Shown here: piece by piece, positions 18,844 to 20,975 of the stretch | Layout: each line of letters begins with the position of its first letter | How positions within the stretch are numbered: position 1 is the first letter of the stretch | Origin: a virus | DNA: 20,975 nucleotides | Direction: 5' to 3' (one strand) | Virus record (IMG/VR): IMGVR_UViG_3300028840_001737 | Location: 1-20,975 of that record | Notes under the pieces: model-generated | What the model was told of the DNA's origin: nothing | What the model saw: only the letters and a program-made list of their open reading frames with translations | Database searches by the model: none | Made by a program: the position numbers and the translations under genes

Positions 18844-18969
18844 ATGAGGAATACAAACATCCATTTAGAGAGGGAGCTAAAAGCAGAACTTAAAAAGAAG
18901 GCCGAACTAGCAGGCACTTCTTTAGAAAAAATGATTATAGCTATTTTACAAGAATATATTAATAATTAA
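18844..18969 (+). CDS. 41-residue ribbon-helix-helix protein
   Basis: First gene after P5. Sequence MRNTNIHLERELKAELKKKA then ELAGTSLEKMIIAILQEYIN is the minimal Arc/CopG-type ribbon-helix-helix: one beta strand (TNIHL), a helix and a second helix after a Gly-Thr-Ser turn. Such proteins bind DNA as dimers and often repress their own operon; here the nearest candidate operators are the TTATCCAC box or the CGTTTT hairpin. It starts after AATAAC and precedes the SSB by 40 bases. Confidence 0.75.
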   Translation: MRNTNIHLERELKAELKKKAELAGTSLEKMIIAILQEYINN

Positions 18970-19009
18970 AGCCGTTAGTAGCAAATTAAAGCTCAAGGCA
19001 ACAAACATT

Positions 19010-19588
19010 ATGGGTACATTTTTACCAGAAGGCTATAAGCCACCAGTAACCAACAGTAAGTATTTAAAGCTTGCTCTTGGTTCAAACAAGGTTAGAATCT
19101 TATCATCTACAATTGTTGGATGGGTAGATTGGCAAACCATGCAAGACGGGTCACGTAAACCATTAAGAACAAAGGACAAACAAGCTCCTATTAATCCAAC
19201 TCAACCACCTAAGCACTTTTGGGCAATGGTTGTATGGGATTACAATGAAGGAGGATTGAAGATTTTAGAAATTACACAAGCAAGTATTAGATCTAGCATT
19301 CTAGCATTATTCCAGAATGATGACTGGGGAGACCCTAAAGGTTATGACTTGACAATTACTAGAGAAGGAGAAAAAATGGAAACTAAATACACAGTTATGC
19401 CTTCTCCTAAATCAGAACTAAGTCAAGAAATAAAAGAAAAATTCGAAAGTACAAAGATTGACTTAAATAAACTTTATGTTAATGGAGATCCATTTGAAGA
19501 TGATGATTTAAATGCAACAGTAAAAGCTAAGAATGTACAAGAGATTATGAATGTTATTAATGAAGAGCCACCATTACCAACAGAATAA
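19010..19588 (+). CDS. Single-stranded DNA-binding protein, gp32-like
   Basis: 192 residues. Opens MGTFLPEGYKPPVTNSKYLK, then LALGSNKVRILSSTIVGWVD, FWAMVVWDYNEGGLKILEIT and DWGDPKGYDLTITREG. This matches the gp32-like SSB type of many phages, with an OB-fold reading LxxGxNxxRILS, aromatic residues for base stacking and an acidic Pro-containing tail (NEEPPLPTE) for partner binding. It lacks the zinc site of T4 gp32. It coats single-stranded DNA during replication and repair. It lies under P5 with the RHH gene and is followed by the long hairpin at 19607. Confidence 0.8.
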   Translation: MGTFLPEGYKPPVTNSKYLKLALGSNKVRILSSTIVGWVDWQTMQDGSRKPLRTKDKQAPINPTQPPKHFWAMVVWDYNEGGLKILEITQASIRSSILALFQNDDWGDPKGYDLTITREGEKMETKYTVMPSPKSELSQEIKEKFESTKIDLNKLYVNGDPFEDDDLNATVKAKNVQEIMNVINEEPPLPTE

Positions 19589-19606
19589 CGTATAGAGCCA
19601 AATTTA

Positions 19607-19676
19607 GCCCGTAGAGAGACGTTTTAATTAAAAAGGCAGAATATGCCTAGACAAACATAAAACGTCTCTCAGGGGC
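19607..19676 (+). promoter_or_regulatory. Long perfect hairpin between SSB and next gene
   Basis: GAGAGACGTTTT (19614-19625) pairs without mismatch with AAAACGTCTCTC (19659-19670), 12 bp. Inside, AGGCA/TGCCT (19634-19638/19644-19648) makes a second hairpin. Outside, GCCC/GGGC (19607-19610/19673-19676) extends the base across a small internal loop. There is no T-run, so it is not a plain terminator. It may slow exonuclease decay, set relative expression of SSB, or bind a protein. ATG of the next gene lies 14 bases downstream. Confidence 0.6.
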
Positions 19677-19690
19677 AAATAAAGACAATT

Positions 19691-19798
19691 ATGAAAGATA
19701 GAATTTTTATATTTATAACAATAATAATAATAAGCATAGTATTAGGAATACTTGGAGTAGCTTTTGGGCTAGTTTTAACAAGAATGATTAATATATAA
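19691..19798 (+). CDS. 35-residue single-span membrane protein
   Basis: ATG 19691 after ACAATT, TAA at 19796-19798. The product MKDRIFIFITIIIISIVLGI then LGVAFGLVLTRMINI is almost all hydrophobic with charged ends, one membrane span. It sits between the long hairpin and the conserved phage gene at 19801, three bases further on, in the usual close-packed style. Small membrane proteins of this kind occur in early phage operons, but no family is recognised. Confidence 0.5.
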   Translation: MKDRIFIFITIIIISIVLGILGVAFGLVLTRMINI

Positions 19799-19800
19799 AT

Positions 19801-20151
19801 ATGTTTCAAATACAAGCATTTATAGATGGTGTAAAAACCTTAAAAAACAATTCATTAAAAATAACTATTGAAACTCAAGACACAAAAACACTGACATCTA
19901 ATGAAATGGCTGAGCTTTTTAAACTAAACGATAAACATGTATGGGTTGCATTTAAAGAACAATCAGTAAAGGTAGAAGATTTAGACATAAAAGAAAGCAA
20001 TGAGTTTAAGAGTGACAAGTCCCCAAGTCAAAGACTAAGAAGTGTTTTATATGTGTATTGGGAAAAATATAAACCAACAGACGACTTTGATTCTTTTTAT
20101 AGAAAAAAGATGGAAGATTTTATAAACTTAATAAAAGATAAATTGGATTAA
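19801..20151 (+). CDS. Conserved phage protein of unknown function
   Basis: 116 residues. MFQIQAFIDGVKTLKNNSLK and TIETQDTKTLTSNEMAELFK form a beta-rich N-terminal part, VWVAFKEQSV a strand, then SPSQRLRSVLYVYWEKYKPT and FDSFYRKKMEDFINLIKDKL a helical part. The SxSQRLRxVLYVxWE pattern followed by FxxFYxxKME is one I associate with small proteins found beside SSB in many phage genomes, with no known function. It probably helps DNA replication or recombination. It starts two bases after the membrane gene stop. Confidence 0.7.
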   Translation: MFQIQAFIDGVKTLKNNSLKITIETQDTKTLTSNEMAELFKLNDKHVWVAFKEQSVKVEDLDIKESNEFKSDKSPSQRLRSVLYVYWEKYKPTDDFDSFYRKKMEDFINLIKDKLD

Positions 20152-20152
20152 T

Positions 20153-20344
20153 ATGGATAATCGAGATCAAAAAATTGTAATACTATGGATAGTATTTTTG
20201 TACTTATTTCTTTTTATAGTAACAATATTAGAAATATTTATAATAGTAGTTTTTGGAACAGAAACGACACCAGCAATTATTTGGGGAATGAATTTGTTTA
20301 TTGTTTTGGTTACAAGTTTAATAAATTACAAATTATTAGAATAG
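20153..20344 (+). CDS. 63-residue two-span membrane protein
   Basis: One base after the previous stop (TAAT-ATG). Two hydrophobic segments, about residues 8-33 (IVILWIVFLYLFLFIVTILE) and 40-58 (AIIWGMNLFIVLVTSLINY), with a short Gly/Thr turn and a charged N-terminus (MDNRDQK). It is one of several very small membrane proteins in the early part. No family recognised. It ends in TAG one base before the NinG-like gene. Confidence 0.6.
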   Translation: MDNRDQKIVILWIVFLYLFLFIVTILEIFIIVVFGTETTPAIIWGMNLFIVLVTSLINYKLLE

Positions 20345-20345
20345 A

Positions 20346-20729
20346 ATGCAAAAGTATAAACCAAAAAAAAAGATAACATCTCAACAAAAAAAGTCTAAAC
20401 TTAAAAGAAAGTTAGATAGAATAATACAAGAGAAAGGAAGAGAAGTTTATGATAGATGTATGGTATGTGGTAGTGAATATTCATGCCTTCATCACTACTA
20501 TACTAAATCAATGAGTTTGAGGCTTAGGTACGACTGGGAAAATTTAATTCCTTTATGTGCAGGGTGTCATTTTTCACATCATAATGGAAATCCAGAAATA
20601 CATAACAAAGTAAGAGATATAAAGGGGGAAGACTGGCTCAAGGAACTTGAAGCAAAAAAAAGACAAATAGCAAATGACACTATAGAATATTATGAGGACT
20701 TGTTGACAAAATTTAATAGAGTAGTATAA
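20346..20729 (+). CDS. NinG-like / HNH recombination endonuclease
   Basis: 127 residues. A basic N-terminus (KKKITSQQKKSKLKRKLD) is followed by C38/C41 (RCMVCGSE), H49-H50 (CLHHYYTKS), LRYDWENLIPLC, then C71/C74-H75 and H78-H79 (CAGCHFSHHNGNPE). The order CxxC, HH, RxDxxN, CxxCHxxHHNGN matches NinG-type recombination proteins of lambdoid phages and related HNH enzymes. The C-terminus (GEDWLKELEAKKRQ) fits too. It likely acts on recombination or packaging intermediates. Its last codons carry the -35 box of P6 (TTGACA at 20703-20708). Confidence 0.75.
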   Translation: MQKYKPKKKITSQQKKSKLKRKLDRIIQEKGREVYDRCMVCGSEYSCLHHYYTKSMSLRLRYDWENLIPLCAGCHFSHHNGNPEIHNKVRDIKGEDWLKELEAKKRQIANDTIEYYEDLLTKFNRVV

Positions 20730-20730
20730 T
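20703..20730 (+). promoter_or_regulatory. Promoter P6 of the anti-SD RNA
   Basis: TTGACA 20703-20708 and TATAAT 20725-20730 with a 16-base spacer, embedded in the last codons and stop of the NinG-like gene. No gene lies between it and the terminator 58 bases further on, so the only product would be the small RNA. Predicted start about 20737. Confidence 0.8.
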
Positions 20731-20736
20731 ATAAAA

Positions 20737-20809
20737 AAATCAAATTTCATATTTTTCTCACCTCCTTAAGAGAAGAAAAACAAAACGCCACTAGCAATAG
20801 TGGTTTTTT
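20737..20809 (+). ncRNA. Candidate anti-Shine-Dalgarno small RNA (about 73 nt)
   Basis: Between P6 and a terminator. TTCTC (20755-20759) and GAGAA (20770-20774) close a hairpin; with flanking T and A bases the stem is about 8 bp including one G-U. The 10-base loop is ACCTCCTTAA. The stretch TCACCTCCTTA (20758-20768) is identical to the 3' tail of bacterial 16S rRNA, the anti-SD. So the RNA could base-pair with Shine-Dalgarno sequences in other messages and block them. The complementary strand would read AAGGAGGTGA, followed by an ATG-led hydrophobic frame antisense to the nuclease gene, which I judge less likely. Function is inferred. Confidence 0.6.
20788..20809 (+). terminator. Rho-independent terminator of the small RNA
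   Basis: CCACTA (20788-20793) pairs with TAGTGG (20798-20803), tetraloop GCAA (a GNRA loop), followed by TTTTTT (20804-20809). It ends both the early operon and the small RNA and lies just before P7. Confidence 0.9.
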
Positions 20810-20812
20810 GTG

Positions 20813-20841
20813 TTGACAATATTATTTTTAATTGATATAAT
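20813..20841 (+). promoter_or_regulatory. Promoter P7 of next gene
   Basis: TTGACA 20813-20818 and TATAAT 20836-20841 with a 17-base spacer, directly after the terminator. Start about 20848, giving a leader of about 79 bases before the ATG at 20927, longer than at P1, P2 and P5 (about 21-24 bases). Confidence 0.85.
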
Positions 20842-20847
20842 ATAAAT

Positions 20848-20926
20848 GAAAGATCATTAGTTTGATTTTTCACTCATAAAAAACATCGGGGGAGAAATCC
20901 CTGGATGCAAACAACTAAATTTATAT
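20848..20926 (+). promoter_or_regulatory. Structured 5' leader of the last gene
   Basis: The leader can form CATC/GATG (20884-20887/20904-20907) above which GGGA/TCCC (20890-20893/20898-20901) closes a GAAA tetraloop. TTAG-TTTG (20857-20864) can pair with CAAA-CTAA (20908-20918, three-base bulge) as an outer helix. The compact hairpin and unusual leader length hint at translational or ligand control. No named riboswitch is recognised. Confidence 0.45.
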
Positions 20927-20975
20927 ATGCAAATTGCTTGTCAAAATCAATCATATTATTATCCTTACTACGTGA
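20927..20975 (+). CDS. N-terminus of a gene cut by the window end (partial)
   Basis: ATG 20927 follows TTATAT and opens MQIACQNQSYYYPYYV, running off the window. A Tyr-rich start is seen; nothing further can be said. It is the gene driven by P7 and preceded by the structured leader. It may be a major early or DNA-metabolism gene, given the strong promoter. Confidence 0.6.
   Translation, partial: MQIACQNQSYYYPYYV

Noticed and set aside
20185-20376. 63-residue frame overlapping the two-span membrane gene
   Set aside because: It is out of frame with the clear membrane protein and the NinG-like gene, has no start context and is Asn/Ser-rich shadow sequence. The frame 7526-7771 is rejected likewise.
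20574-20750. Antisense open frame of 58 residues on the - strand with a perfect SD (AAGGAGGTGA) ten bases from ATG
   Set aside because: It runs antisense to the NinG-like gene. Its hydrophobic composition is what the complement of a Lys/Glu-rich gene gives. The + strand has a promoter, hairpin and terminator that explain the motif better. Kept as the main alternative.
1-20975. CRISPR array, tRNA genes, integrase, transposase or insertion sequence
   Set aside because: No regularly spaced repeats, no tRNA with consensus loops, and no recognisable integrase or transposase motifs are visible.
1-20975. Alternative genetic code with TGA or TAG read as an amino acid
   Set aside because: Genes close cleanly at TAA, TAG and some TGA, Trp is encoded by TGG, and no gene is split by an in-frame stop.

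Overview
The window reads as part of a tailed-phage genome, or a prophage. Every gene I accept is on the + strand, spacing is very tight, and DNA is AT-rich. I favour a podovirus-like phage because an adaptor-like and a nozzle-like protein are followed by a collar-domain tail protein and two long coiled-coil, ejection-type proteins. The host is not identifiable. Consensus TTGACA/TATAAT promoters with 16-17 base spacers occur seven times, which argues against Bacteroidota-type promoters. Nearly all genes lack a Shine-Dalgarno (SD) sequence and start as stop-T-ATG (TAAT-ATG). A Patescibacteria (CPR) host is a guess consistent with this, not shown. The standard bacterial code fits.

Layout. 1-11221: late genes: small membrane proteins, a papain-like cysteine peptidase, adaptor, nozzle, collar-domain tail protein, a long protein ending in a degenerate M23 domain, and a second long helical protein. 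11222-11525: cloverleaf-like RNA, terminator, promoter. 11526-13240: small membrane protein, DenV-like pyrimidine-dimer glycosylase, structured RNA segment, transglycosylase-like protein, two mini-proteins. 13269-15023: an island of nine overlapping small genes, most with strong SDs, mainly Cys-rich or acidic, closed by a strong terminator. 15043-16944: small early-type genes, several with zinc-ribbon or HTH character. 16945-17720: a gene-free stretch with two candidate structured RNAs, each behind its own consensus promoter. 17721-20729: ribbon-helix-helix and zinc proteins, HNH nuclease, gp32-like SSB, a conserved phage protein and a NinG-like nuclease. 20703-20975: a candidate 73-nt RNA, then a promoter, a structured leader and the start of a further gene.

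The most striking element is the small RNA candidate at 20737-20809. It has a consensus promoter, a hairpin whose loop carries ACCTCCTTAA (identical to the 3' tail of 16S rRNA, the anti-SD), and an intrinsic terminator. Most phage genes here lack SDs, so an anti-SD decoy could act on host SD-led messages, and on the phage's own SD-led island, while sparing the rest. This is inference from sequence. The second strong candidate is a pseudoknot-capable RNA at 17214-17325 with its own promoter and terminator. All helix calls were made by eye.
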